From: a bacterium
GTDB lineage: Bacteria > Cyanobacteriota > Vampirovibrionia > Gastranaerophilales > Gastranaerophilaceae
Reading direction: 5' to 3'
Assembly (NCBI GenBank): GCA_017403285.1
Contig: JAFQOI010000101.1
Span: forward strand, 1-64,000
Length of the DNA: 64,000 bases
The notes beneath the pieces are model-generated. The model worked only from the letters and a program-made list of their open reading frames with translations, was not told where the DNA came from and did not search any database. Below are positions 50,561 to 59,426 of the stretch, piece by piece (the first letter of the stretch is position 1; the number at the start of each line of letters is the position of its first letter). The position numbers and the translations under genes were made by a program.

Positions 50561-51595
50561 TTATCTGTTTAATAAATAATCAACTACATCTGGGAAATTA
50601 TCTATTACACTTAAACTTCTAAAGTCATTAATATAAATTTGACCGGCAGTTGAAATATGATCTGCCCAAGGTCCATCGTGGTATCCCCAAGCCATAGCTT
50701 CTTTTAAATTTTCACCAGAAAGTGGAATTATTCCATTTTGCAATTGGTCATTTTTTAATGCGCTTATTATTCTAAGATACAATATACATGCATCTAAATT
50801 GTCGTATGGATCTTTGATATCTAGTTCTTTATCTGTTCCTGTATAGTGGAAATAGTCATTTACATATTGTACGGCACTAGGTAACAATTGAAATGAGCCA
50901 GTTGCTCCAGTTGTTTTGTTTGTTAGAATTTCCCCTTCTTCATCAGGATCATAAATTCTGCCTCTAGATTCAATGTGTAATATTTTTAAAACATCAAGAA
51001 CGTCAACTCTGTTGTTTCCAAGTTGTTCAACTCTTTCTGTTATTAAAGCAATGCCATCATCGTCCAATTGGTCTGAAAATCTATTGACTGAGGTAAAAAG
51101 TTTATCGTATGCCATTTTTACTTCTGGATTTTCTTTAAGAATTTTTTGTGCTTTAACTTCTGTAGATTCTGGAATTACATAAATATCTTGTGTTTCTGTT
51201 GGTTCATAAGTGTCAACATAAGCAGATGGTTCGGGTGGCATTAATGTTGGTGTTTGAGAAGGTGTTATTGCCATTGGTCTTCCGCCACATAAAAAGCCTG
51301 TTGCTGCAGCAAAAACACTTGATATTGTTGCAAAACCAGCAACTGCAGTTTTTATTCTTTTTTGTTTAGCCTTCCTTTTACGTGCTTCCGCTCTTCTTCT
51401 TAATTGACTATCATATTCTCTTCTGTCAACATAAGAAACATTTTTTCTATTTGTTGAATGGTTAGTACTCCTTGAAAAAGTATCTTCTTTTTCAATGTGA
51501 GAAATTCGGCACTGAGGCGCAGCCCCTTTTTTAGTTGTGTGTTGAGGGCTTTGCTTCATATATATGGTATATGTTGTTGTTGGTGTTGTTTTCAT
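50561..51595 (-). CDS. Lytic-transglycosylase-like protein with internal membrane anchor
   Basis: A 344-residue protein. The first 85 residues are Thr/Ser/Arg/Lys-rich and end in a very basic run (RRRAEARKRKAKQKRIK). One hydrophobic helix (about 86-107, AVAGFATISSVFAAATGFLC) leads to a Pro/Thr linker and a C-terminal domain (about 165-344). There VLKILHIESRGRIYDPDEEG and TGATGSFQLLPSAVQYVND match the catalytic Glu and the GxxQxxP pattern of soluble lytic transglycosylases (SLT), which cut peptidoglycan. The topology would put the enzyme domain outside the membrane. The N-terminal cytoplasmic part is unusual for an SLT protein. The family call is moderate. Confidence 0.68.
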   Translation of the reverse strand: MKTTPTTTYTIYMKQSPQHTTKKGAAPQCRISHIEKEDTFSRSTNHSTNRKNVSYVDRREYDSQLRRRAEARKRKAKQKRIKTAVAGFATISSVFAAATGFLCGGRPMAITPSQTPTLMPPEPSAYVDTYEPTETQDIYVIPESTEVKAQKILKENPEVKMAYDKLFTSVNRFSDQLDDDGIALITERVEQLGNNRVDVLDVLKILHIESRGRIYDPDEEGEILTNKTTGATGSFQLLPSAVQYVNDYFHYTGTDKELDIKDPYDNLDACILYLRIISALKNDQLQNGIIPLSGENLKEAMAWGYHDGPWADHISTAGQIYINDFRSLSVIDNFPDVVDYLLNR

Positions 51596-51689
51596 TACAT
51601 ATTCTCTTACCTTAATGCCAATTTGTTAAAGCTGATGATTTATTTAAATTGACTTTATTTATTTATTGTTAAAGATTTTGTAATAAAAA

Positions 51690-52940
51690 TTAATAATTTT
51701 TTAATCTAACATCTGCTGCAAGTTTATGAGCAAAAAGACCTTCTCTTTCTGCAAGTAATGATGCATTTTTTGCTGTTTCTTGTAGCGCATTACTATTTAT
51801 AATCTGGTATGTTTGAATTTTTATATAGTCGAAAACGCTAAGTCCACCAGAATATTTTGCTACTTGATTTGTTGGAAGAGTATGATTTGTTCCTGAAACA
51901 TAATCTCCAAAAACTTCTGCACTGTAGTTTCCTATAAATAATGACCCGTAGTTCGTAAATTTATCAATGTATTGTTCTTTGTTATTAAAACAAAGTTCAA
52001 GGTGTTCTGGTGCTTTTTTGTTAGAAAGGTTAATTGCGTCTTCTATAGATTCTGCAACAAGAGCGAAAGACTTACTGTAAGATATTTCCGCAATATCTTT
52101 TGTTGGAAGTTCTTTTAAATATTCTTGTGCTTTTTTATCAACCTTTTTTGCAAATTCTTCGGATAAACAAATAAGAAATGCACGAGCATCTTTATCGTGT
52201 TCGCATTGTGCTAACATATCAGCAGCAATGAACTCAGGATTTGCATTGTCATCTGCTACGATTAAAACTTCTGATGGACCTGCTAAAAAGTCTATTCCGC
52301 ATTCTCCGAAAACCTGTTTTTTTGCAGATGTAACAAACTTGTTGCCAGGTCCGACAATTTTGTTAACCTTTTTTATAGTTTCTGTTCCATAAGCCATTGC
52401 TGCAATTGCTTGAACTCCTCCAATTTGATATATTTCATCTGCGCCAGATAGGTATGCAGCGGCAACTGTTACTGGTTGAATTTTTGGAGACATTGCAATT
52501 ATTCTTTTTACGTCTGCAACTTTGGCTGGAACTATTGTCATAATTGCGCTACTTGGAAGTGGATAATTACCGCCAGGGATATAGCATCCAACTGAGTCAA
52601 GTGGTACAATTTTATGCCCAAGAGTATTTCCATTAATAGAAACTTCAATTTCTTTTATGCTGTTGATTTGTGCTTTCGCAAATTCTCTTATATTGTTTAT
52701 TGCAAATTTTATTGTTTTGATTGTTTCTTCATCAACTTTAGCAATCGCTTCAGCAATTTCATCTTCCGATAGTCTAAATGATGTTAAATCCCCATCTCCA
52801 AATTTTTTCGCATATTCCCTTATAGCACTGTCACCGTTTTTTCTTACCGCATTTATGATTTCAGAAACAGATACAATACTTTCAAATTCTATTTTTGAAA
52901 AAAAACTTTCATCTAAATCTTTATATTTGATAATTTTCAT
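51690..52940 (-). CDS. hisD: Histidinol dehydrogenase
   Basis: Last two steps of histidine synthesis, oxidising histidinol to histidine with zinc and NAD. The 416-residue protein has VGCYIPGGNYPLPSSAIMTI, GGVQAIAAMAYGTETIKKV, VGPGNKFVTSAKKQVFGECG and FLAGPSEVLIVADDNA, which together form the family signature. The zinc and catalytic residues in AQCEHDKDARAFLI and NHTLPTNQVAKYSGGLSVFD are present. AAGGA stands seven bases before the ATG, which overlaps the stop of the HisA-HisI-HisE gene by one base. Only these his genes are in the window. Confidence 0.96.
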   Translation of the reverse strand: MKIIKYKDLDESFFSKIEFESIVSVSEIINAVRKNGDSAIREYAKKFGDGDLTSFRLSEDEIAEAIAKVDEETIKTIKFAINNIREFAKAQINSIKEIEVSINGNTLGHKIVPLDSVGCYIPGGNYPLPSSAIMTIVPAKVADVKRIIAMSPKIQPVTVAAAYLSGADEIYQIGGVQAIAAMAYGTETIKKVNKIVGPGNKFVTSAKKQVFGECGIDFLAGPSEVLIVADDNANPEFIAADMLAQCEHDKDARAFLICLSEEFAKKVDKKAQEYLKELPTKDIAEISYSKSFALVAESIEDAINLSNKKAPEHLELCFNNKEQYIDKFTNYGSLFIGNYSAEVFGDYVSGTNHTLPTNQVAKYSGGLSVFDYIKIQTYQIINSNALQETAKNASLLAEREGLFAHKLAADVRLKNY

Positions 52941-54166
52941 TATTTTGTCCTTGATGCTAAGTTACTGATTATATCTTGAGGTGTGATATTGTGAAGTGCC
53001 ATAAATGTAAGCATATGGTATGCTAAGTCACTCGCTTCCCACTCAAGTCCGTCACCTTGTTCAAAGTTTACAGATTCAAAGGCTTCTTCCATTACTTTTC
53101 TTTTTAAATAGAATTCATTTTTAAATAATTTTGTTGTATATGAACCTTCTGGTAATTTTTCTTTTCTATCAAGAAGAAGATTATATAGTTCATTAATGCA
53201 AAATTCTCTGTCTTCAAAGCAAGAATAACGTCCAGTGTGGCAAGCGTTACCTTTTTGACGTACTTTGAATAAAAGAGTATCCATATCGCAATCAAATTTT
53301 GCGCTAATTAGTGCTTGTGTATTACCTGAAGTTAAACCTTTTGTCCAAAGTTCATTTCTAGATCGGCTCCAATAAGTTGCAAGTCCTTCAGATAAGGTTT
53401 TTCTTAAAGAATCTTTGTTTGAATATGCAAGCATCAACACCTGTTTTGTATCTATGTCTTGAACAATTGTAGGAATTAAGCCATCTTGCTTATCAAAGTC
53501 CATAACAGCAATGTATGCATCTTCAAGTTTTACTGCACCAGTGTATATGCACATACCTAACTGTGTTGATACGTTTATTTTATTGAGGGCAACGATTTCA
53601 TCAATAGTTGAAATTCCGCCTGCGGCGATAAGTGTTTTTTTAGTGATTCTACGAATTTTTTTAATTGCTTCAATGTCAGTTCCACCCATCATTCCTTCTT
53701 TATCAACAATGGTGTATAAATAACCTGCACACAAATTATCAAAGCGTTTAACATAATCTTCAGGAGTTGCTTCAACTTCTTTTGTCCAACCTTCAGTTGT
53801 AACTTTTCCTTTTTTTGCATCAATTGCTACAAGCACTTTGTCTTTTGGTAATTTTGATAAAAATTCTTCGTTTGCCGCTGTTCCAATTATGATTTGTTTT
53901 GCTCCATTTGCAAGAATTCTTTTTGCTTTTTCTTTGTCTCTTATTCCGCCACCAACTCTACAATGGGCAACTTTGCAAATTTCTTTTATTAATGCTTCAT
54001 TGTCACCTTTATTCATCGCTGCATCTAAATCAATTACGCTGATTTCACCAAAGCGAGAATAATATTTTGCAAGTTCTAAAACATCTTCTCTTTCAAGTAC
54101 TTTTTCTTTTCCTTGTTTTAACTGTACTGCTTTCCCATCCATTAAGTCTATACTTGGAATAATCAT
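52940..54166 (-). CDS. Fusion: HisA isomerase with HisI cyclohydrolase and HisE pyrophosphatase
   Basis: A 408-residue protein covering three steps of histidine synthesis. Residues 1-230 are HisA (ProFAR isomerase): MIIPSIDLMDGKAVQLKQG has the catalytic Asp8, and LIAAGGISTIDEIVALNK is the second phosphate loop. Residues 230-330 are HisI (PR-AMP cyclohydrolase): QVLMLAYSNKDSLRKTL, then KFDCDMDTLLFKVRQKGNAC and HTGRYSCF with the metal ligands. Residues 330-408 are HisE (PR-ATP pyrophosphatase): FYLKRKVMEEAFESV and WEASDLAYHMLTFMALH. No internal stop or frameshift is seen. HisI-HisE fusions are common; joining HisA in front is unusual. AAAGGG precedes the ATG. Confidence 0.94.
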   Translation of the reverse strand: MIIPSIDLMDGKAVQLKQGKEKVLEREDVLELAKYYSRFGEISVIDLDAAMNKGDNEALIKEICKVAHCRVGGGIRDKEKAKRILANGAKQIIIGTAANEEFLSKLPKDKVLVAIDAKKGKVTTEGWTKEVEATPEDYVKRFDNLCAGYLYTIVDKEGMMGGTDIEAIKKIRRITKKTLIAAGGISTIDEIVALNKINVSTQLGMCIYTGAVKLEDAYIAVMDFDKQDGLIPTIVQDIDTKQVLMLAYSNKDSLRKTLSEGLATYWSRSRNELWTKGLTSGNTQALISAKFDCDMDTLLFKVRQKGNACHTGRYSCFEDREFCINELYNLLLDRKEKLPEGSYTTKLFKNEFYLKRKVMEEAFESVNFEQGDGLEWEASDLAYHMLTFMALHNITPQDIISNLASRTK

Positions 54167-54266
54167 TGCTTTCCCTTTCTTATACGCAAATTATTATAAA
54201 TGAAACATATTTGGATTTAAACTTTTATTATTTCATGGTATAGATAAAAGATTGAAGAGGCTAAAA

Positions 54267-55178
54267 ATGGATAAACAAGAACTTCTAAGGTTATATAATC
54301 TTCCGTTGGATGAACTTTTGAAAAGGTCATCTGAATTTCTTTCAAACAATGTTGAATTATGTTCATTGGCTAATGCAAAAAATGGTCATTGTTCTCAAAA
54401 TTGTAAGTATTGTGCACAAAGTTCTCATTATTTGACTGACATTGAGGAATATCCATTGATTTCAATAGATAAAGTCGTAAATTCAGCGAGAGAAGCAGAA
54501 AAAAATGGTGCAATTCGTTTTGGAATTATAACTTCTGGTAAATCACCTGATGAAAATGCATTTGAGAAAATATTAGAGTATATTTCTGAAGTAAATAAAC
54601 GTACTTCAATAAGAACTTGTGCGTCATTGGGTATTTTATCAGATGAACAAGCAAAAAAATTGGCTGAAGCAGGGCTTAAAAGATACCATCACAATATTAA
54701 TACGGCAGAGTCTTATTATCCTGAAATATGTACAACACATTCTTGGCAAGATAGGCTTAATACTTGCAAATTTGTTAAAAAATATGGAATGGAATTATGC
54801 TGTGGTGTTATTCTTGGAATGGGGGAAACCGTTGAACAACGTATTGAAATGGCACTTGAACTAAGTGTTATTGGTCCAGAATCTATACCTATAAATATTC
54901 TTGTGCCTATTCCGAAAACGCCGTTTGAAACGTATAATGATAAAATAGATGATGAAAATGTATTGAGGACGCTTGCTGTATTCAAGATTGTAAATCCAAA
55001 AGCAATATTGAGATTTTGCGGCGGTAGAATGAGAATATCAGAGAAAACTCAGGAAATTGCATTAAAAACTTGTGTTGAAGGTATACTTACCGGAAATCTT
55101 CTTACTACAACAGGAAAAACTTCAGAGGAAGATATAAAGACAATTGAAAAACTTGCGAAAAATCTTGTTAAAATATAA
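54267..55178 (+). CDS. bioB: Biotin synthase
   Basis: Radical SAM enzyme that inserts sulfur into dethiobiotin. The 303-residue protein has the cluster motif CSQNCKYC (C42, C46, C49), followed by AQSSHY. It also has the SAM-side RFGIITSGKSPDENAFEKI, KRYHHNINTAESYYPEICTT and CCGVILGMGETVEQRIEMA. LRFCGGRMRISEKT near the end holds the conserved Arg next to the auxiliary [2Fe-2S] cluster. I chose the ATG at 54267, which has GAAGAGG upstream; an in-frame TTG 15 bases earlier overlaps that site. No other biotin gene is adjacent. cysK follows 30 bases on, so a sulfur link is plausible. Confidence 0.95.
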   Translation: MDKQELLRLYNLPLDELLKRSSEFLSNNVELCSLANAKNGHCSQNCKYCAQSSHYLTDIEEYPLISIDKVVNSAREAEKNGAIRFGIITSGKSPDENAFEKILEYISEVNKRTSIRTCASLGILSDEQAKKLAEAGLKRYHHNINTAESYYPEICTTHSWQDRLNTCKFVKKYGMELCCGVILGMGETVEQRIEMALELSVIGPESIPINILVPIPKTPFETYNDKIDDENVLRTLAVFKIVNPKAILRFCGGRMRISEKTQEIALKTCVEGILTGNLLTTTGKTSEEDIKTIEKLAKNLVKI

Positions 55179-55208
55179 TTATAGTAGTTTCATAAAATAG
55201 GAATAAAA

Positions 55209-56132
55209 ATGAAAATTTACGAGAATTTAATTGATTTAATTGGAAATACTCCTTTGGTAAAAATTAATAAAATGAATAAAGGTGTAGCAAATGTAGTAGC
55301 TAAAATTGAATATTTTAATCCTGCTGGTTCCATAAAGGATAGAGCCGCTTTATCAATGATTCAAGAGGCAGAAAATAAAAATTTAATCAAATCAGGAGAA
55401 ACGGTAATTATTGAACCTACAAGTGGTAATACAGGAATTGGCTTGGCTCTTGTATGCTTAATAAAAGGTTATCGTCTAATTTTAACAATGCCAGATTCTA
55501 TGAGCGAAGAAAGAAGAAATATTCTCAAAGCATATGGCGCCGAACTGGTTCTTACAGAAGGAACAAAAGGAATGCAAGGGGCAGTAGATGAGGCAAATAG
55601 GCTTCATCATGAAATTAAAAATTCTTTTATCCCTCAACAATTTTCAAATCCTGCTAATTCTAAAATTCATTACGACGTTACTGCAGAAGAAATATGGAAT
55701 GATACAGATGGAAAAGTTGATATAATTGTTGCTGGTGTTGGTACTGGCGGAACAATATCAGGTATTGCAAGAAAATTAAAGGAAAAAAAATCATTAGTTA
55801 AAGTGTATGCTGTTGAACCTTTATCATCTCCACTTATTTCTCAAGGTTATGCATGTTCTCATAAAATTCAAGGTATAGGTGCTAATTTTGTACCTGAAAA
55901 TTATGACGCTTCTGTTGTGGATGAAGTTATTTCTGTTGCTGATGACGCAGCTATTCAATGTGCTTGTGATATGGCAAAAACAGAAGGGATTTTTGCTGGA
56001 ATTTCTTCGGGTGCAGCACTATGGGCTGCTCTTGAATTGTCTAAGCGGCAAGAAAATAAAGATAAATTAATTGTCGTTATCTTGCCAGATACGGGCATGA
56101 GATATTTGTCAAGTTCAATGTTTAAAAAATAA
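55209..56132 (+). CDS. cysK: Cysteine synthase A (O-acetylserine sulfhydrylase)
   Basis: PLP enzyme that makes cysteine from O-acetylserine and sulfide. The 307-residue length is typical. The PLP lysine is K43 in NPAGSIKDRAALSMI. The substrate loop EPTSGNTGIGLA, the phosphate loop VGTGGTISGIARKLKE and EGIFAGISSGAALWAALEL are intact. GIGANFVPENYDASVVDEVI matches CysK more than cystathionine beta-synthase. AGGA lies just before the ATG. It probably shares a transcript with bioB. It converges on an orphan gene with ten bases between stops. Confidence 0.94.
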   Translation: MKIYENLIDLIGNTPLVKINKMNKGVANVVAKIEYFNPAGSIKDRAALSMIQEAENKNLIKSGETVIIEPTSGNTGIGLALVCLIKGYRLILTMPDSMSEERRNILKAYGAELVLTEGTKGMQGAVDEANRLHHEIKNSFIPQQFSNPANSKIHYDVTAEEIWNDTDGKVDIIVAGVGTGGTISGIARKLKEKKSLVKVYAVEPLSSPLISQGYACSHKIQGIGANFVPENYDASVVDEVISVADDAAIQCACDMAKTEGIFAGISSGAALWAALELSKRQENKDKLIVVILPDTGMRYLSSSMFKK

Positions 56133-56142
56133 AACTATTTTC

Positions 56143-57375
56143 TTAACCCTTAGGCAGAATAATTATTTTTTGGTTTATATCTGCTTCTTCTGTGTATAAT
56201 TTTGGCTTTTTTCTCCAAAGTTTTATATACATAACAACTTTCATATCTGGGAATTTATATGTAAAATTTAACATTGGCTGATGTGGTGAACCATTATTGC
56301 ATCCACCTTCGACTCCACAAGAATTTCCTCTGTGTATAAAATTTCTAAATTCTACTACTTCGCTTGCTATGCTGTTAAAGTTGACAAACATTAGTGAGTT
56401 TTCTGATTTGTCTGGGTCTAGCATTGCATATTGATACCCAAAATCGCGTGCATTTAATCCATTTAATTCGTATGGAGAATCATCATTATGTTTAAAAGGA
56501 AGACCATTATAGGTTACTTCTATTAATTTTTCATCTTTTATATACCTTGCACTAGAAGGCATAATTATATCGCGTTCGGCATTGCAATTTTCGTCATGTG
56601 GTGAATATGGCCAATCAATTCCAACTAAAATTGAAGGGTTATTTAAAAATCTTGACTCCTCTGATAGCCCATCTACATTAGAATGGTGTTGATCTTTTCC
56701 TCTACAATAATTTGTTGAAATCCAAGGTAAACTATTTTCAATTTGTCCAAAAGGTTCTTTTGCTGGTTCATAATTTGGGTATGAAAACAGTGATTGACTT
56801 ACATAATGTTTTCTTATGTCAAATATTTCTTGTTTTGATTTATAACTGAGTGCTGTAGGCTGATTAATTGGGATAGTTCTATCTCCTTGCTTGAGATTTT
56901 GCTCAATATAAAAATCTCTAGTTGCCATCGTTCCTTGTTGCATTTGTTGTCCTGATGGAGGAACATCAAGTGCAATGTTATTCAATAGATAATCATCAAG
57001 ACTAGAATTTTGATTGTTATTGTATTGCTGATTTGTATTTGCATTCATTCTTGCATTGTATGAGATACTACGTTGTCTTTGAAGTTCGTTATATTGTTGC
57101 GTTTTTAAATTGTCAAAAACTGCTTGTTCTCTTCTTCTTATTTCACTTTGGCTTAATCCATCGTCTCTTTTATAATGATTTTGCTCTTGAGTTCTTGCAA
57201 CTCTAGTTGTATTTCTATTTGCGCTAGACTGTCTTGGTTGTATTTTTCTTTCTTGTCTTACTTTACTTGGATCTTTTACAAGTTGTGATTTGTCCCCAGA
57301 ACTAGGCGTTGCAATACTATAAAAGATGCCAACAATTAAAAGAAATATAACTATTAATAACATTTTATCGTTCAT
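56143..57375 (-). CDS. Orphan membrane-anchored protein
   Basis: A 410-residue protein of unknown family. An N-terminal membrane helix (about 4-22, KMLLIVIFLLIVGIFYSIA) is followed by 120 Gln/Asn/Arg-rich residues that are probably disordered or coiled, then a folded C-terminal domain (about 190-405). That domain contains SLPWISTNYCRGKDQHHSNV, SILVGIDWPYSPHDENCNAE, FVNFNSIASEVVEFRNF and CGVEGGCNN; its cysteines could form disulfides if it faces the periplasm. MKVVMYIKLWRKKPK near the end is a strand pair. AAAGGA lies five bases before the ATG. It follows the rpaB terminator on the same strand, so it is a separate unit. Confidence 0.7.
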   Translation of the reverse strand: MNDKMLLIVIFLLIVGIFYSIATPSSGDKSQLVKDPSKVRQERKIQPRQSSANRNTTRVARTQEQNHYKRDDGLSQSEIRRREQAVFDNLKTQQYNELQRQRSISYNARMNANTNQQYNNNQNSSLDDYLLNNIALDVPPSGQQMQQGTMATRDFYIEQNLKQGDRTIPINQPTALSYKSKQEIFDIRKHYVSQSLFSYPNYEPAKEPFGQIENSLPWISTNYCRGKDQHHSNVDGLSEESRFLNNPSILVGIDWPYSPHDENCNAERDIIMPSSARYIKDEKLIEVTYNGLPFKHNDDSPYELNGLNARDFGYQYAMLDPDKSENSLMFVNFNSIASEVVEFRNFIHRGNSCGVEGGCNNGSPHQPMLNFTYKFPDMKVVMYIKLWRKKPKLYTEEADINQKIIILPKG

Positions 57376-57420
57376 ACTAATCCTTTTTTAAAATGATTGT
57401 ATATAATTTTCTGTAATCTT

Positions 57421-57452
57421 AAAAAAAAAGAGGGTTTTATCCCTCTTTTTTT
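57421..57452 (-). terminator. Intrinsic terminator after rpaB
   Basis: AAAAAAAGAGGG pairs with CCCTCTTTTTTT around a TTTTAT loop (plus-strand view), with long A/T tracts either side. It lies 14 bases after the rpaB stop. Confidence 0.88.
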
Positions 57453-57465
57453 ATATTTTTCTTTT

Positions 57466-58215
57466 CTACGAAATTCTTTGGAACATATATCCGATACCAC
57501 GAGCAGTTAAGATTAATTCTGGGTTTGCTGGATCGGTTTCAAGTTTAGAACGTAATCTTGAAATGTGTACGTCTACAACACGAGTGTCAATTCTGTGATC
57601 TGGCGGATAAGACCATACATGTTGAAGAATTTCATTTCTAGAATATGCTTGACCTGAATTATTTACTAATAATTCTAGTAAACTAAATTCCATACCAGTA
57701 AGTCTGATACGTTCATTTTTTCTGAATACTTGTCTTCTAGCAGTATCAATTCTGATATTTCCAGTTGTAATAACATTCTTTGTTATTTTGCTTGTTGGAG
57801 CAGCAACCTCTTTTGTATTTGTTCTTCTTAATACGGCTTTAACCCTTGCTTCTAATTCTTTAGGGCTGAAAGGTTTGATAACATAGTCATCTGCACCAAG
57901 TTCAAGACCTGTAATTCTTTCAGAAACATCGCCAAGAGCGGTAAGAATAATAATTGGAACATCTGATGTTCGTCTTATTTCTCTAGTAACTCCATAACCA
58001 TCAATTTTTGGCATCATTACGTCCAAAACGATTAAGTCTGGGTTGTGTTTATTAAAAGCCGCAATTGCTTCTTCTCCGTCAGTTGCAGTAATAATCTCGT
58101 ATCCAATCATACTTAAACGAGCTTCTAAGATTCTTCTGATACTTGCTTCGTCATCAGCAACTAATATTTTTTGATGAGAATCTTGTTCTGCTTGTAATTC
58201 ATTATTTTCAGTCAT
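57466..58215 (-). CDS. rpaB: OmpR/PhoB-type response regulator, RpaB-like
   Basis: A DNA-binding two-component regulator, 249 residues. The receiver (about 14-130) has the acidic pair D21/D22 in ILVADDEASIRRILEAR, the phosphorylation site D65 in LIVLDVMMPKIDGYG, the switch T in PIIILTALGD and the Lys in DYVIKPFSPKELEARV. The C-terminal winged helix (about 155-247) includes FSLLELLVNNSGQAYSRNEI and DVHISRLRSKLETDPANPEL. The receiver sequence and long linker strongly recall cyanobacterial RpaB/Ycf27, a key lineage-specific regulator partnered by the kinase Hik33/NblS, which is not in the window. AAGGGG precedes the ATG. Confidence 0.92.
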   Translation of the reverse strand: MTENNELQAEQDSHQKILVADDEASIRRILEARLSMIGYEIITATDGEEAIAAFNKHNPDLIVLDVMMPKIDGYGVTREIRRTSDVPIIILTALGDVSERITGLELGADDYVIKPFSPKELEARVKAVLRRTNTKEVAAPTSKITKNVITTGNIRIDTARRQVFRKNERIRLTGMEFSLLELLVNNSGQAYSRNEILQHVWSYPPDHRIDTRVVDVHISRLRSKLETDPANPELILTARGIGYMFQRIS

Positions 58216-58418
58216 TTTGTAGACCCCTTAACATTTAAAAATATTACTATTAGTTACATTATATTACAAAATATAAAAAAATCAAAATATTTCTTAAGAT
58301 TTCATAAAAAATTTTAATAAATTTTTGTTAATATTCTGCTCCTACATTTGATTTTAGAATTATTTTATTTAATTATTTTATTATTGTTTTTTTTAGGGAA
58401 TTGAGGATATTTTATGAG

Positions 58419-59384
58419 ATGAAAGATTTTTTGTCGAAGTATAAGAACCACAATGAAATATTTGCTTATTTATCAATAACTATTGCGGTTATATTGTATG
58501 GTACAACACTAACAGCGACAAAAATATGTTTGTCTTATTATTCTCCATCTCAGTTGATGATGTTTAGATTGCTTATTTCAGCAGTTTTGTTTATTCCTTT
58601 TCTTTTTACTATTTATAAAAGTATTCGAATTGAAAAAAGAGATATATGGCTTATTTTATTGATGATTTTGTGTGAGCCTTGTTTATATTTTGTATTTGAA
58701 ACAAATGCTCTTAAGTATACAACATCAGGTCAGGCCGGAATCGTTAGTGCACTAGAACCTGTAATTTTACTGATAGGTGCAAGAATTGTACTTAAAGAAA
58801 AATTTTTAAAAATAGTGTATGTTGGTTTGGCAATAGCGGTAACAGGTTCAATATTGTTAAGTTTGTCGTCTGATGTATCGGCATTAGCGCCAAGACCACT
58901 GTTGGGTAATTTCTTGGAATTAATTGCAATTATACTAACGGATACTTGTGTTATAACAACCAAATACTTAATGGATAGATATCCGCCATTTTTTCTTGCT
59001 GGTATTGCAGTTATCGGTGGAGCTATATTCTTTACATTATTGAATTTTGCTACAGGTAGTTCTTTTGCAGTTGTTTTAAATCCAAGTTTATTCTTAGTTA
59101 TTTATCTTGGTATATTAACTGTGATTGCATATGCTCTTTATAACTTTGCAATATGTACTTTGCCTGCAAGTAAATTTTCGCCATTTCTGTTTGTTTTACC
59201 AGTTGCGGCGGTTTTATTTGGTTGGTTTTTCCTTGGCGAAACAATAAATATTAAACAATTTGCTGCTTGTATTCTTGTTTTCTTGGGTATTTATGTTTGT
59301 CAATTAAATGATAAGAAAAATTTTGTTGGTTTTATTAAAAAAATGCCAGAAAGGTGGCAAAGGATTTTAACAGGCAAAAAATAA
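58419..59384 (+). CDS. EamA/DMT-family permease
   Basis: A 321-residue drug/metabolite-type transporter with ten membrane helices in two EamA repeats. The first begins FAYLSITIAVILYGTTLTAT and contains YYSPSQLMMFRLLISAVLFI; the second begins PLLGNFLELIAIILTDTCVI and ends FGWFFLGETINIKQFAACIL, the usual GE-x-x-x-x-Q signature. I chose the ATG at 58419; GAGGA is 11 bases upstream. A second ATG five bases earlier opens only a two-codon frame. Substrate unknown. It has no partner genes; the next gene begins 42 bases on behind its own TATAAT box. Confidence 0.85.
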   Translation: MKDFLSKYKNHNEIFAYLSITIAVILYGTTLTATKICLSYYSPSQLMMFRLLISAVLFIPFLFTIYKSIRIEKRDIWLILLMILCEPCLYFVFETNALKYTTSGQAGIVSALEPVILLIGARIVLKEKFLKIVYVGLAIAVTGSILLSLSSDVSALAPRPLLGNFLELIAIILTDTCVITTKYLMDRYPPFFLAGIAVIGGAIFFTLLNFATGSSFAVVLNPSLFLVIYLGILTVIAYALYNFAICTLPASKFSPFLFVLPVAAVLFGWFFLGETINIKQFAACILVFLGIYVCQLNDKKNFVGFIKKMPERWQRILTGKK

Positions 59385-59426
59385 TTTGTTCATGTTATAA
59401 TCCAATGGAAGACGAGAGGGATGTAA

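Noticed and set aside
54167-54266. Histidine leader attenuator before the his fusion gene
   Set aside because: A four-codon frame with one His codon exists, but no terminator hairpin or His run was found.
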